From assembly GCA_036583965.1 (NCBI GenBank), contig JAZBQD010000001.1, forward strand, positions 14,433,392 to 14,497,391: 64,000 bases of DNA, written 5' to 3'. Below are positions 40,301-53,897 of this stretch, in pieces. The translations under genes were made by a program, and so were the position numbers. The notes under the pieces were generated by a model, which saw nothing but the letters and a program-made list of their open reading frames with translations, was not told where the DNA came from and ran no database searches. The number at the start of each line of letters is the position of its first letter. Positions within the stretch are counted from its first letter, which is position 1. The DNA comes from Prunella strophiata (lineage: Eukaryota; Chordata; Aves; Passeriformes; Prunellidae).

Positions 40301-42540
40301 CTGGGACATAATACTACCATGGTAGTCCTATGCCTGTATTGTCTGAGGCTTTCTCAGCTGAAAATTTTCATTTTTGAAAGGACATTTTTCAGGACACCCA
40401 AATCCACTTTTTAGCATCATTTTCGGAATGAAAGCTCTGTCAAAAAATTCCTCTCCTGAAAAAGGTAGGAGCACACCAAGATTGCACTATTACTGCTGTT
40501 GTTGCTTACATGTTACAACAGCTCATAGTGAATCTTAAAACCACCCTACATGGTGTTAGAGCAGATGGACTGTGCTGCTCCCCAGAGTCCAGTGTAGCAC
40601 CAAGAAGTGCTGCTGGACCTTAAGGACTGTTGGCAGAGCTGAGGGGCAATAGCTGTCACTTAATTCTGCACACTTAACTCCTATTAGTATTAATGGAGCA
40701 GCACATAAACAGTTGAGAGCAGATCATGGCCTGCAGCTATTTATGTATTTCTGTCTCATGTCTTGCATTTTATGGCATTGTTCAGTGGTGTCACCCATAA
40801 GCTTGCAGCCATTGTGTTTCTATTTTGACATATATGGGAATGTGCCTGTGAAATTTGTAATGGCAATAAAGGAGGCATGCATTTTGAATTGAAGTGCATC
40901 TTTCAACGAGGGAAGCGAATTTCCTTACGTAGATTCTCCTGCTGCACAACCCCCCACTCCAAGGCTTCGTGTGGCCCCCAAGAGCTGCTTTTTGTAGGCT
41001 GCTGGTGCCCTCACCATCTTGTGCAGGACTTGTTTATTTTTATTTCAGTGGCACTTAGAGCTTCCCGAGGAGTGAGGTCCATTGTGTGATGTGCTGGGCA
41101 CACAGCTGAATTGGAGCGAGCACGGCTTTCTCTGTGAGTGCTCTAGAGAGAGAATAGATCATTAAGGTCACTTGTTTTCCTTACAGAGGCCAAGGCAGGA
41201 TTGATTCCTACATTATATTCTATCCGTGTATGTATTTTTCCTTCCCAGTTTCAAACAGCCAAGGTACCAAGATATGCTCACTTCCCTTAGGAGAGTCTTC
41301 TGCAACCCAGACATCTTGTTCAGACAAAGTTATGCCTGAATTTTTTAAGCCCACATTTTTTAAATTTTCGAGTCTATTATTTCCAGGTGGGGATTGTTCA
41401 TGCAGAGAAGGACACTTGTCACAGAGGGAAAGGGGAAGGAAATTGTGGCCCCTGCCAGGGCAGAGAAAGGGTTGGAGGAGGCAGCCTGAGCCAGCCATAA
41501 GAAGAGTCCCACTAGCTCTTTCTACCTCCACCCACTTCCAGACACTCCTGGCCATGTTTGAGACAGCACTATTGAATCCATTCAGCACTACAGCATTGTA
41601 TCTGTTCAGAGAAATGCACTTCAGCAGGCCAACCACCCTTAAATCCAGCCCCATTGTTTCTCCTAAAAGCCTCATTGAAATCTGTATATATAACTGGCTG
41701 CTGTTTTGTGAGTTAGCCATACTTGTGTGTTACTGATTTGAAAATGAATGCTCCTTGGAGGGTTATTTGCCTTGAAATACCTCTTCTCAAAAAAATGTTC
41801 CTCCTTCCTTCAACAATATCATTGTGGAAATTCCACCCTTTAGGAAGATGATCAATATTGCTTTGTGGACTGGAATCTGATAGGAATTGGTGTTGGCAAG
41901 GGCATCAGAGCAGTGCTTTAACAAATCTGTGTCTCTGTTTACTGAGGAGCAGTGTTACCTGCCTTGCCCAGCAGAGAGAGACACAATCACTCACACACAC
42001 CTCCAGGTGCTCCCCTTGCATGCTGCCAGTGGAGCAGCAAAAGCAGCTGGACTAGAAGGAGCTGGGAGGAGTTATTCTACAGACTGCATTTTTCACTGTC
42101 AGGTATCTTGCAGTAGCAGATTTGTTTGAATTCTTAACAGCACAAGCACAGGCTGGGAGCACTGGCAGATCCAGCAAGCAGATCCAGTGACACCCATTCC
42201 TGCAGGTGATGGTGCAAAGCAGGGCAGGGTGAAAAGCAAGATAGATCTGTGAAGCACCATTCACAGCTGGGTTTGACAAAACTCTGGTTTGTTTCATCAA
42301 TCACGCCTAGAAACCCCTCAAAACTATAAAAATGCATTGTCAGATGTTCTAAATAAAAACCAGCAAGTACCATCTGATGTCTAAATATCCAAAATGCTGT
42401 GCCAGCCTTCACCCCTTTTGTGAGCCCCTTTTGTTGCTGAGTTTTGTCAGCAACTCAGCAGCTTGCTCAGAGCTGTGCTGAGGCTTCTTTCAAGGTTCAG
42501 CTGTAGTTACCTGCCCACCAATGCAGCCCCCACCCAACAG
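37351..42540. other. intergenic DNA, no recognisable gene
   Basis: AT-rich unique sequence. A stretch at about 40.84-41.10 kb has scattered CpGs in an otherwise CpG-poor area (TTTCAACGAGGGAAGCGAAT near 40901) and might be regulatory. Paired open frames on opposite strands at 41.22-41.74 kb show no known domain and are treated as chance. Confidence 0.55.
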
Positions 42541-42840
42541 CCATAAAATCACAGACTGGTTTGGGTTGGGAGGGCTCTTTAAAGGCCATCCTGTCCAACC
42601 CCCTTGGAATAAGCAGCAGCACTTTCCACTGGACCAGGTTGCTCAAAGCCTTGAATGTTTCCAGGGACAGGGCACCCACCATCCCCATGGGCAACCTGTG
42701 CCACTGTTTGATCACCCTCATTGTAAAAAAATTTAGTCAGTATATTTAAAATAATTATCCCTTTCTACCAGCACTATGAAAAAGTCTGTCCTCACCTCTA
42801 TTTTAAACCCCCTTTAAGATCAGGTGCACCTGCAACCCCA
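42541..42840 (-). mobile_element. CR1 LINE 3' fragment
   Basis: The plus strand reads as the antisense 3' end of a CR1 element: AATCACAGACTGGTTTGGGT, then a diverged CCAACCCCCTTGG block, ACTGGACCAGGTTGCTCAAA at about 42631 and GGGCAACCTGTGCCACTG at about 42689. The element's 3' end is at the low-coordinate side. It is 5'-truncated somewhere near 42.84 kb, where similarity fades. No coding capacity is left. Confidence 0.88.
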
Positions 42841-45660
42841 CTTCATTCAGCTCCTGGCTGGATGAGGTTTTTCCTGCAGTTGCTTTTGTGCAGCACTGAG
42901 GTGCATGCTAAGACTGGCTTCCAGGTGCATTAAGAAAGACACATTCAGCTCTGGGTGAGGGGGGAAAAAAATCTCCATCTCCACTTAGAAATGAGGGGTT
43001 AAACAGACCTGTGGCAAATTGGACTGCTTCCCAGAGTGTGGTAATGGGGTTGATGCCATGTGGATGGCAGAAAGTGTACATGATATTGGCCAGTTGTTTG
43101 ATACTGCCACTCTAAAGGCCCCAAGAATTAGACCAATTTCACACTAGAAGAGGTGCTTGTTTCTCACATTTTCTTTCACAGTTGGAGTCCTGGTCACTTG
43201 TTGATCTTCTGTCCTCATAAAATCTTTCCAGTTCATTTAAAAGTTGGCTCTCTTGTGCATTTCTTAAATTCTTTCTGAAGCTCAAGGTTTGAAATGCTTC
43301 CTTACTTCTGAGACTCCAAGGGCAAAACTGTAAAGTGAGCACCCTGACCCCCAAGGCCTTATGCTGCCAAATACAGTCAGCAAGAATTTGTGGTAAATGG
43401 GGCTGTGGGATCATGCTCCACTATTAAGTACAGACTAAACAGTGTCTTGCACTTGAAGGCTTCAAAATCCTTTGCTTTGTCTCCAGCCATCTGCAATGCA
43501 TCTCTGTGATACAGGATAGAAGTTCTTCAATGAGAGATTTTCAAACTTCTCTTTTTAAAATGTTACTCTCCCCATAAAAAACAGGTGGTAATATAAGGCT
43601 GGTAAGTTATCCTTTAAGTTAAGGACATCTCTTCTTTCCCTATAATTTTAGAAAATACTACTATTGAGTCCTTTCAACATGGTTGTTTGCAAGGTGGTGC
43701 TGCCTGTGCTGTTCCCTTTCCCTCTCTCAAAGCACACTATGTACATGGAGATTAATATTTCTTGCATAACTTAGAACAAGTAGCATTATATCAATTAGCA
43801 ATTGTACACAGTTCTAGCTATGGAAAGAATTGAAGCCCTGCACTGTTTTGGGGTGCAAAACTCACCAGCTCTAGAAAATTACTGCAGGAGTTCACCAGTA
43901 GATTAACTCTTGAATTAATCAAGGCTGAAGGTGTTGCCTACTAGCATTGTTGCAAAACATATTTTTGGTTTGTCTCCAATCCCAGACTATCAAGAGTTAG
44001 ATTCAACATTAACCCATGAACACTTGGGTGATCCCCACAGTACCACCACCCACCAAAGCACACTTTGAAAGTACAGAAGTCCTCTTATTATGATGCAGAC
44101 ATATTTATTTTGCATAAGTTGAATTGATTTTTCTTCTTTTTCTGGTACTTGTTACCTCTTGATTTTTATGCATCAAGAACTTGCAATGAAACACCTGATA
44201 GATCTTTATGAAAATGTCCTAAAACTCCTGATCTGGATGTTTAGATTAGTCTCTTCTTTCAAATCTTATGCAATAAATTTCAGAGTAACAAAGCAAAAAA
44301 GAGTCAGCTTTACACCAAAGATTGCTTCCTGGATTTGCTCTTCTGTTGGGATACTCTCTTTTAGCCTGTACAAACAGACATTGCAAAGTCTTCTCTGCCA
44401 CTGAATTTTTTTCTGTGTTATCTGCATATCCACATCAACTACCTATGGAGTGCAGGCTGTTTCAAGGGTTGTTCTTAGCAGAAGCATATTTGTGTTTACA
44501 TATTGCCAGGTATTAAACTTATTGGAAGCTCTAGATAGGTGAACTCTGGATTTTTTTTTTCAATAAACAGTCCCACAGATATTAGCAGGAATATTTTATA
44601 GTGTTAATGTACTCACATGCATCTAGAGATGAGTATATCTGCCCTCTAAACAGTGAAAACAAATGATGAGGTAGAAAATTATCATTTATCTTGAGTTTAA
44701 TATAAACTAGCATTACAGTTCTTTCAAGAGTTTGAATTTGTAGTTGTAGACTTTCCACTGTTTACTGTGTTAAGGACTAACAAAGCTATTTATTGTTGTT
44801 ATTCACATGAAAGAAGTGCTTATGAACTGGCCTAATTATGCAAATGCACAGCAGGGGAGAATTTCTACCTGCAAATCGTACAGATAAACTAAATAAGAGT
44901 GGGAGCAGAACAGAAAGGGAAAGCAAATGAGCAAAGTGGTAGAACTGGAGCTCTCTGATTACCAACCAAGGTCTGCACATTCTGTCCCCACTGAACTTCT
45001 GTAATGTTGTACTTTCTCACAAAAGTTTCCCAAACATGCAACCATAGTTCTGGAAAGAGCATTTAATGCTTTTAAATAAGGATTCTCATCACCTACAGAT
45101 CTTAGAAATATCTTTTAAGTTATGTCAAGGAAATAATTTTGCTCCTGTTAACTGTGACAAGACAAAATTGTGTTTCATGTACATTTGGATGATATGGAGG
45201 TTATGAAACATGGTGTGCTGATTTTGGCTGTGGTAGATTCAATTTCCTTCACAGTAGCTGATGTGGGACTGTGTTTTGGATGTGTGATGAAAACAGTGCT
45301 TGTAATTCGGGGATGTTTTTGTTACTGCTGGGCAGTGCTTGCACAGAATCCAGGCCTTTTCTGCTCCTCAGTGAGCTGTCCCCCAGCCAGCTGTTTCCCA
45401 CCTGTGGCATCATGCTCAGCATACAAAGCTGCAGGAAGATCACTCTGTGGTTAGAGCTGTAGGGCTGAACCCAGCAGGCAAACCTGCCAAAGGAAGACAT
45501 GCACTGTGGCATCAAAAGGGAGTTGCAGCAACAAAGTCTTTCATTTGAAGCAATTTTGCCTTTTTTGCTTTCTTTTTCCTGATTAAAGAAATTCATGACA
45601 TGGCACTGTATTATTTATTGCCTCGAGCCAGATCTTTTAAGCTCTCAGTGAGTTATAATA
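42841..45660. other. intergenic DNA, no recognisable gene
   Basis: AT-rich, unique, with no microsatellite of note and no supported exon. The minus-strand frame at 43.14-43.41 kb has no recognisable domain. Confidence 0.6.
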
Positions 45661-46070
45661 CACACCAGGATAGCCCAGCTACCTGGCAGAAGGCATCATG
45701 AGCACGATGGCTCTTGTAGTGTGTTGGAAACAAAAAATGTTTAATAAAAGGCAAAATAACAAAGAGAAAAGCCGATCTAGGTCAAGCAGGTCTTGTACCT
45801 GGTAAAACACCTTACAAAAGCTGTTAGTTCCTTTGTTGAGCCTGCTTTTATAGTAAATTGTCCAGGAGGGACTTCTTGGCTCCTATCCAATTTGCTGTCC
45901 TTAAATTTAGAGTGAAGCTCCCTTTGTCCTATAAGGTGTCTCCTTTGTTAGGTGGTGAGAGAAACTTCTGGGCCTTTTCCTTTTTGGAGGGACAAAGGAC
46001 AGTTTAATTACTTCTGCTAATAGGAGGCACATTCCTACATGGCACCTCATCCCTGACCTGCCTTAAAATT
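45660..46070 (-). mobile_element. probable solo LTR of an endogenous retrovirus
   Basis: Read on the minus strand, the sequence has ordered promoter and polyadenylation signals of a retroviral LTR. An inverted CCAAT box (GCAAATTGGATAGG) is followed by a TATA box, TATAAAAG, at 45852-45845. About 100 bp further on is an ATTAAA polyadenylation signal at 45745-45740 with a T-rich sequence after it. No gag, pol or env sequence flanks it, so it would be a solo LTR. The exact ends, which should be TG...CA with a short target duplication, were not resolved; the limits given are approximate. Confidence 0.5.
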
Positions 46071-46129
46071 ACAAACGCACTTTGTGAGGCGCTCAGATCT
46101 ATTCATTTATTCATTTATTCATTTAAACC

Positions 46130-46310
46130 CCTTCCTGTGGCGGCGCTGGTGGCAGACCTGCCCTGCAGAGGTGGCAGCGATGCCCAGCGGGTCCCGCTGC
46201 CCGAGCCCGCCCGGGGTCGCATCCCGGCCCCGCGGTGGCGCCGCCGCTGTCCGCGGTGCTGAGCGGCCCCGGCTCCCAGCCCTGCCGGGAGACAACGCTC
46301 TGCCTCCATC
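46130..46310. other. isolated CpG-dense patch in AT-rich intergenic DNA
   Basis: About 180 bp of very GC-rich, CpG-rich sequence (for example CCCCGCGGTGGCGCCGCCGC at about 46218) next to a short ATTCATTT tandem repeat at 46101-46125 and the probable LTR. Open frames run on both strands without known domains. It may be an orphan CpG island, part of the retroelement or an uncharacterised first exon. None of these is demonstrated. Confidence 0.5.
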
Positions 46311-48830
46311 AGATGTGAGCTCCCACATCAGCCTGATGTGGAGCAGGTTCCTCTCTGAACACATAAAAGGGATCCTATGAATAGTATTGATATTTCTATT
46401 TATTCTTTTTTTGTAGCATCATAGGGCACTCTTGCAGAAAAAGGCCATTTGCCTGAAATGTTTATGCCTTCAGGCCTCTCTGGCAAAGCTGGTGCTCTGG
46501 AGCATTGCATTGTGTTTTTTCCTCTTTGATTAATGTGTCTGATTGTCCAAAAACAACACGCTGAAATTTAGCTAGAGCATTGCAATAATTGCCTTAGCTG
46601 TGGATGAAAAGATAGAGATAAAGCTCACACCTTATGTTTCATAGCAATTATATCCAGAGGGATGCAAAGTTTGGCTCATGAGGTTTTGAGACAGTAATAC
46701 CATCTCAGCACAGAAACAGTGCTCACTGGCCCACAGAGCCCAGAGAAGGTAAATACATGCTCAAAACTCCTATTTGCAGGGAGAGATTTCTACAGACAAA
46801 TCTGGGCAGCTGGATTTGAGCATCTTCCAACAGAGTGAAAATATTTCTTCTTTATCTGGCTCCTTTCTTAAAACTGTGTTTCATGACTGTATTCATTGAT
46901 TTTTCATCTTTTCCCTATTTATCCACTCTTCTCAAATAGCCTTCACATATTTGTTCTCAGCATTGAAGATACTTTTAAGAAACTTGAGAGGTGCCATAGA
47001 AGTTTTTGCCACATGATTAGATGGCCATTTCTTCTTTTATATACACAAATTAGCCTTTGCTTCTATGAAAGTCTGTGCACAGACACAAAACATTTCCCTG
47101 AGGAGCATTAAATCAGTTTGCCACATTTCTACTTAGAAACTTCAGGAGCTCAAATTTGTAATGAAGTACAGACTAACAGATGAACTGGAAATGCAACTTA
47201 CAAGTCTGGTGCTTTCCCTTTGCAACAGACAAATTCCATGTATAAAAGTTTTAATCAATTCCTTTGGGTTATTCCCCACTTGGCTCTTCTGATAAAAGAT
47301 AAAATTTATTCTGAACACAAATGGCCTGTGCTAAGACTGAAGGCAGTCCCTCTATGGTGATCATCTTCTCACAAAATACAATTTAAACTCTACATGACAA
47401 AGGATCTGATTTCATCAGGTAAAAGGCTGTAGGACACTTGGCAAGTGGATGAGAAGCAAACTCACCAAGTTTCTTAGGATCTTAACAAAGGGTAACTATT
47501 TCATGTATCTCATGTTATTTTCCCCACGACCACATTCAAATTGCACCAGTGGAAGAAAGTATTAAACATACATGCAAACATGGTTAAGCGTGTGTGTGTA
47601 ACAATTAACTTGGTAAATAATAATAATGACAGTAAAAATATCTAATAAAACACAATGCACTGAGAAATAATAAGCATAATCCCTTCCATTCAAAATGTTT
47701 CACTCCATGGGGCCAGTAATCCAAGACTGTTTCCATAAGGCTCTGCTGTTCCAACAGCTGTGACACAGTATAAAGTTTCCCATTTGGAGCCTGAGCACAA
47801 TTAAAGTCCTCCTCAACACCTGATGTAATGGGCTCTTATTTGCTAATTCATCTCAATAATCAGCTGGTCTTGAGGATGTTCACAATGCTGTGTCCAGAGA
47901 AATATAGAGATTATCTTGGAGCATGCACTCAGGATGCCTTGCATTGCCTATTTATCCTCCTTAGCTCTTTATGGCAGCAGACACTTCATTCTCCTGCCTG
48001 TTTCTAATTTCCATTTAGGATTTGGTTTATGAAATTGTTTAGAGGGCTCGAGGAGATTATAACTGTCTAGTGGTAAACACCCTTTGGAGGTTTAAATTAG
48101 AGACCAGGAAAGAAAATAAAGAAAGGAAGAAAGATCAGGGTTTACAAGAGGCAGTAAGTGCTAACATTGAATTGGAGTCAACTATGGTGGCTGTTAAATT
48201 TTTGATCACAATTTTGCCTCAACTTTATTTCAGTACAAGTATGCACTCATACCTCCTTCTGAATGGCTTTAGATGAGCATTAGATCCCCATTTCAGAGGA
48301 GGAGCAGATAGAAACTCACTGGCCAATGACTAACAGTGCTTTTAGAATCAGACAAATTCTGGTAAAAATCAGAATTTTTCCTCTTAATTTTCTTAATATT
48401 TCTTCTTAATTTTCATGGATTTTGAATTAATCCATGAGGATGTCCTTCCATGCTTTTGTACACACACCAGGTTGTCCTTCACTTGCTTCTCTCTCTAACA
48501 GCATTTTTGTAGCCAGGTATGACCTCAGTAACCTTTTCCTCCCTTTTGTGTCCTGGCTGACTTTCTTCCCAATATCCAATCTGAACCCCTGGAGCCACAG
48601 TTCATGACTTGCCAACTCATTGCTTGACAGGATGAGTTTCTTTCTACTTTTTTGTCTCCTAAAATAACAGAAAAAAATAATTGTGGAAGGGAATTTAAGA
48701 GAGCAAGAACTCCACCAGATTTCCCTTGAAAATTTTTTGCTGGATTGATCCCTGTGCAGCTAGACTAATAAAAAATTCTTCTAATATGCAAAGGATACCA
48801 ACCTTAGGAAAAGTTTAAATTCATGTTCAT
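46311..48830. other. intergenic DNA, no recognisable gene
   Basis: AT-rich, with TAAT-rich unique sequence at about 47.58-48.06 kb that could be regulatory. No repeats of note and no supported exons. Confidence 0.55.
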
Positions 48831-50140
48831 TTTTTAAAATTTTTGGGACAAAATTGGAAAACGACTTTCCCTTTGGTTTTCCACCCATTTCACAGACTGT
48901 TTTTCATGCACCTTTGGTGATGTGCTTCTGGATTGTTGTGGTGGTGCATCTGCCATCCTCCTCATCCTTGGGCCTGCTCTGTGACAAACCTTGATGGAAC
49001 CAGCCTTGACCACACCAGTCCAGCCATAAGACACTCCCTGGTTGTACCAGGAGCCCTTGCATGGTAGAGGTGGAAAGTACCAGAAACATCAGCTTCCCAA
49101 AAAAGGTGGGAAACAAAGGACAAGCAATTCTCCTTTGTAGCCTTGGTAAACCTCTTACCTGAGCTGTGGCCTGAGTGGAGTGGCTCCAGTGTGAGCTGTA
49201 GCCTGGGTGGAATGGTGCCATTGTTACAGCACTCTGGGAAGCTGCAAAAAAAGCAGAGTAGTTATTGGCTTGGGTTTGGTCAGGAGGGAAACCTACTGAT
49301 GGCCAAAGTCACTCATCTTGTGACCCTGTAAATGGTGGTCCCAAGTGAGACCCTTTGAGCTCTCCTGGGCTGCAGCAGCTGCACCAGCACCTCCCTCTGG
49401 CTGGGGCACCTCCCAGAGGTCCCAGGCCAAGCTTGTGGTGCACAAGGAACCATCTCTGACAACAAGGCTGAGGCTGATTCCCCACCACATCTCTGCCTTC
49501 CTCAAAGTGAAACCCTCGCCTGTCAGGGAAGGCAAAGTGTGAGTATTGATGATTTGGTGTGAGTGTAATGATTTGGTGTGAGCATTTCACTGAACCTGAG
49601 GGGAATTTTTGATAGGAACATTTGCACCCATAGAAATGGGTGTACACATCATTTTGCCTGTGTGCCTGTGAATTGATTATGGTATGAATGTTGAATGTTT
49701 GAACTGTCTCAAATCTATGGTTAAGTCATTTTTGTAGGGAGCCCTACTGAATCACTGTTGTAAATGTTAAAGAATTCAGTTATTAAGTGCTGCTAAAGCC
49801 TTTTGCACCCTTATCTTTGCATCCATATCCTTTACACCTTTACCTGCTTTTGCACTCCCAGATTCCATACAAATAATTTCAAATTGCTTCTAATTTGATC
49901 TTCCTTTTTGTGCTTTAGCCTGTGCAGTAAATAGCAGAGTGAACCTTGCCATCAAACTCTGTCAGGTTACATTTCCACAAATTCATACTAAACCCTGCTT
50001 TTGCCAATACCTTTGATGATGTTTCTTTAAGCAGCCAAACCACTCATTTGTGAGAGCTGTAAGGTTTCAACCAGGTAGGTGTGCCTGGTTCTGTGACAAA
50101 CTTTGTGGACCCACCTTGTGTGGATTGAACTGTTTTATAT
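48830..50140. mobile_element. possible degenerate LTR-retrotransposon sequence
   Basis: Texture differs from the surroundings: moderate GC, a short imperfect duplication of TGATTTGGTGTGAG at about 49552-49581, and a stretch around 49.66-49.98 kb that resembles the U3-to-U5 style of bird LTRs. No coding domain survives, no ends were found and I cannot assign a family. Low confidence; it could be ordinary unique DNA. Confidence 0.3.
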
Positions 50141-53100
50141 GCCCCCTGATACGTCTGGTTCCTTGGTTTTCTGCTTCAACTGAAACATAAAAAACCAATT
50201 TATTTGCCCAGGCTGTGGCATCTCAACAGATGAGGCCTGTGATCCAGTTTTCTTGCACTGGCAATGACACCAAGTGCCAAGTAAAGGTTTGTGTTCTGGG
50301 CAAATCCTTGTACTGGTGTGATGTTTTCATTCTTGCTCACAGCAGGGAGATCAAATGGAAGAATGGGTTGCAGATAGCTGAAGAGAAAAAAGCTCTGGGA
50401 ATTTACTACTTTATTTTTTTCACAGGGAGAATAAGGAAAAAAAGGCAGCACCTCTTGGCAAACAGTTATATTAAGTACAGTTTGCAAGAAGTGTGTATGA
50501 AAATAAGTTAAAATTATTTTGATTATTCATGAGAAAGGAGACAAAGAAAAGGTAACATGGTAAAAGAATTAAAAAGGACGTGGTTGCAGAAGGTGGGAGC
50601 ATCACTTCTGCTGCTTCTAATGACAGACCTTAGCACAATTCATGCTAGCAAAAAGTAGAAAACATATACAAAATACAATAAATTTTGTTCTGTGTGTGAT
50701 TGACTGTGGAACTCACCCCACTAGAAAAGTTTAAGACTTAATATACAAACTAGAATCAGTCACTTACACAGAGATGAAGAACAGCACGAGCACTGACAAC
50801 TATATATATGGAAAGATAAATAAATACTGTGCTTAAGTTTGCTCAGCAATTATTAGAAGCAGAAAGATGGGGAGTAAAGTGCTTGTTAGAGAGTTCTTAC
50901 ACCTGAGTCAGAAATGTTTCAGGTCAGCCCCTGCCAGCCAGCACTTTGGCCACAGCTATGGTGCAGGGTCACAGTTTGTATTGTGGCTGTTGCATGGACA
51001 GCATCACATCGATTGATTTCATTTCAGCTTCCCTGGTAATTTTGTTAAACACTTGCTGGTGGCTGTGACTTGCTGCTGTTCAAGAGTTATTCTTTGGAAG
51101 TGCTTTTCTTTCCTTAAAAGTAATCAAACACTCTGAAGTTGATCAGAGACCTCGTGTGCTTTTTTACATGTCACAAGGTCAGGTACCTTGGGCTGATGAC
51201 AGGATTGCAAATGGAGACAGAGTGGTCAGAGGCTGCACTGATCCCTGGCATGAGGGATATGGAGGAGCAGCAAATAAAGCAGGGTCTATGTTAAGTGGGT
51301 GGGCAAATGCTTTTGAAAAAGTCCTCTAAACAGACTGGTTCCTCTTTTCCCTGTGTGTACCTGGCTAACATTGTTTTGTGTTTTCCCTGGGTGCTCTTGA
51401 GCTGATCCTGGGAGTTTTTCCTTCCTGAGAGCTACAGGAAGAGACATATTGTCCATGTGCTTGTGAAAATATTCCTTGAGTTCAGAGGAAGAAATTTAAT
51501 AGCCCATGCTGCACTCCATCTTTTTAAATCCTTGCTCACTCTAAGCCCTGTGTGTAGCTGCTGCTAAAGGAAAGTTTGGGAAAGTCCACCTGCCACAGGA
51601 ATCCTTTTGTGATTTCCTTTAAAAATTCATGCCAGATATAGATTTATACTTGGTTTATTTGCTTTCCTACTAAATATTCCTGCCCTACACACTCACACAT
51701 GCTCCCTCTGCAAAAGCCAAATATTTCTCTGTTTGAGCTCCAATAATGCCTCAGTGATGGCCACAAATAAAAGTACAGCACAAAATGCAGCAAAACCTTT
51801 CAGCAGCAAATAGTTTCAGGAAGGTGGCTTGTGTTCATTGCTCCAGTAGGATGAAACTCAGTATTTCAGTGCAAACAAGCAAGTAGTGTCTCTGGGCAGC
51901 ACACAGCCTCAGAACAGCTTTGGTGTTGTTGGGAAAAAAATAAAAAAAAACCCCCATCAACCAAAAACCAAACCATTTTTTATATTCAGCCTTGCTGTAT
52001 ATGTAGATGTGTGTATGAATGATTTTTAACTTGTCCTATGCAATGACACAGGTGGTATTCCCTGTTTTTTTTACAGAAATGCAGATGAACATTTTTAGTA
52101 TTTTCTGTAGAAAGCAGGGTGTTTTGGCTCTCAGGGACCCCATGCTTTCAAAATGCTGAAAATTTCAAAGGAAATGACAGATTGTCTCCCTCCCTGTGGG
52201 GCTCCAAGGTTTTGGCCTGAGTCACAAGCAGAGACTGAAACAGGACTGTGACAGCCCTGCACAGGACTGGAGAGCCTCTGGGTTTTGCTCTGACCCCAGC
52301 CCAGAAGAACCTCTGATACAGGTGTGGCACAGGTGGAATTTGAAAGAGACAAGAAAAAAAAGAAAAATTTCCTGAAGTATTTATTTTACCTGAATGCTTA
52401 GACAAGACTCCTTCACACTTCATGGCACATCCCTTTTTTTTTTTCTTTTTTTTTTCTTTTAAATATTCAGAAATAATTAATAATAATAGTAATAAGAATA
52501 AAAATGTCTAGCTCTTCACATGTATACTGAAGGCTGCAACGCTGTAAAATAAGGGCTTCTGCTATTGTGTCAGCAATTTAGCCTGATGCTGGCTTAAACT
52601 GCCTTACAAGAGGAGAAAAGAGCTTACACTGACCACAGCTCCAGCCCTGAGACTGCAGATCAGGCCAGCAACCAGGGAAAAAGAGCCTCATGGCACCTGT
52701 GTGATGGGACAGCAATGCTCCTGCAGTGTCTGGTTAAACAGAGGAGCAGGGAAATCCTCTTTTTCGATAAGGGCACCTGAAACAGCTCTGTCAGAACACG
52801 TTTGTGATGCTGTTCCCATGGCTCACAATGCAGCAGCAAATTTGGGCACTGAAATGGCCCCATCTCAGCTGCAGGAAGGTCCTGCAAGGCAGGGCAAATT
52901 CATCACACAGCTCAGCCCCACGTTTGGCAGGGTGAGGTTTGAGTGGTGATAATTCCCTCCTTGGCAAAGGCAGCCCAGGCCAGGGCTCCCCTCTTTGTCC
53001 AGGGCTGTGGGTGATGCTGTGCAGTCCAGGCAAGGCAGAAACTGAAAACCACCCTCTCCCTCCAGATCTCCCTGGCAGATCTCTTCTGTCACATTCAGCT

Positions 53101-53870
53101 CTTTTCTTTTTAACAACATTTTTCCCTCCCCTCCCCTTAAAGTTTTCCAGTCTTGACCAGCAGTTTTCATGTTACCTCTTCAAATGTCACCTGTGAACCC
53201 CTCCTTCACCCCAGCTGCCCTTCCCCAGATAATTTCTACACTCTCCATAAAAAACCCAACCAAATTAGCACCACCACTGCATCTTCCCTCCTAAGCTGGA
53301 GCAGTGCATCTGCCCTGGCTGGGACAGGCTCAGGGCAGAGCCCAGTGGAGGCCACACAGGGACCCGTGGGCAGGGCAAAGGCTTTGGGGACAGCAGGTGC
53401 CACCCTGCCCAGGTGGCTTGGCCAGGGGAGCCAGGGCTTGGGGGGCTCCTGGAAACCAGGCTGCCCAGTAAAACCCCCCAGGGCTGGGCTGCCAGTCAGA
53501 ATGGAAGCAAGAGCTGTTCAGAAAACACCTCCAAGTATCAGCGTTTGTGCACACGGGCTGTGCCCGTGTATTTGGATGCGTTTCTGTGTTTCTGTGTGCT
53601 GTCACACACGCACGGATGCGCCTCCAGAAGTGCCCGCCCGGCCCGGCACTGGCAGGGGAGGTTTGGAGGTGAGCAGTGCCCTGCTCGGGGTGGCACCGGG
53701 CAGGCTGGGCACCTCCGGGCACCGCCACGGGCGGGGATCGGCCCCGCGGGCCCGGGGAGCGCCGCAAGGGCTGGGTCGGAGCCGAGCACGGCACTGGGAA
53801 TGCCCCAAACTGCCCCAGCAGGGAAATCTTCTCACTCCCACCCTCTAGCAAGTGGACCTCACAGCCCCCC
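50141..53870. other. intergenic DNA between the LTR-like region and the VAX1 3' end
   Basis: No gene recognised. T-rich runs occur near 52434-52460. GC content rises from about 53.3 kb, and 53.56-53.82 kb is CpG-rich. The long plus- and minus-strand frames there (53.15-53.93 kb) lie on top of each other and have no domain, so they are treated as composition artefacts. Confidence 0.55.
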
Positions 53871-53891
53871 CGCTCAAAATGAAACATTACA

Positions 53892-53897
53892 TTTAAT
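53892..53897 (-). terminator. candidate VAX1 polyadenylation signal ATTAAA
   Basis: ATTAAA, the commonest variant of the AATAAA hexamer, on the minus strand. It is the only candidate found between the VAX1 stop codon and the start of GC-rich intergenic DNA. GT-rich or T-rich downstream elements are not obvious. Confidence 0.4.

Noticed and set aside
41220..41736. Two overlapping frames of about 167 codons on opposite strands
   Set aside because: Opposite-strand mirror frames of this length arise by chance; no domains or conserved features were seen.
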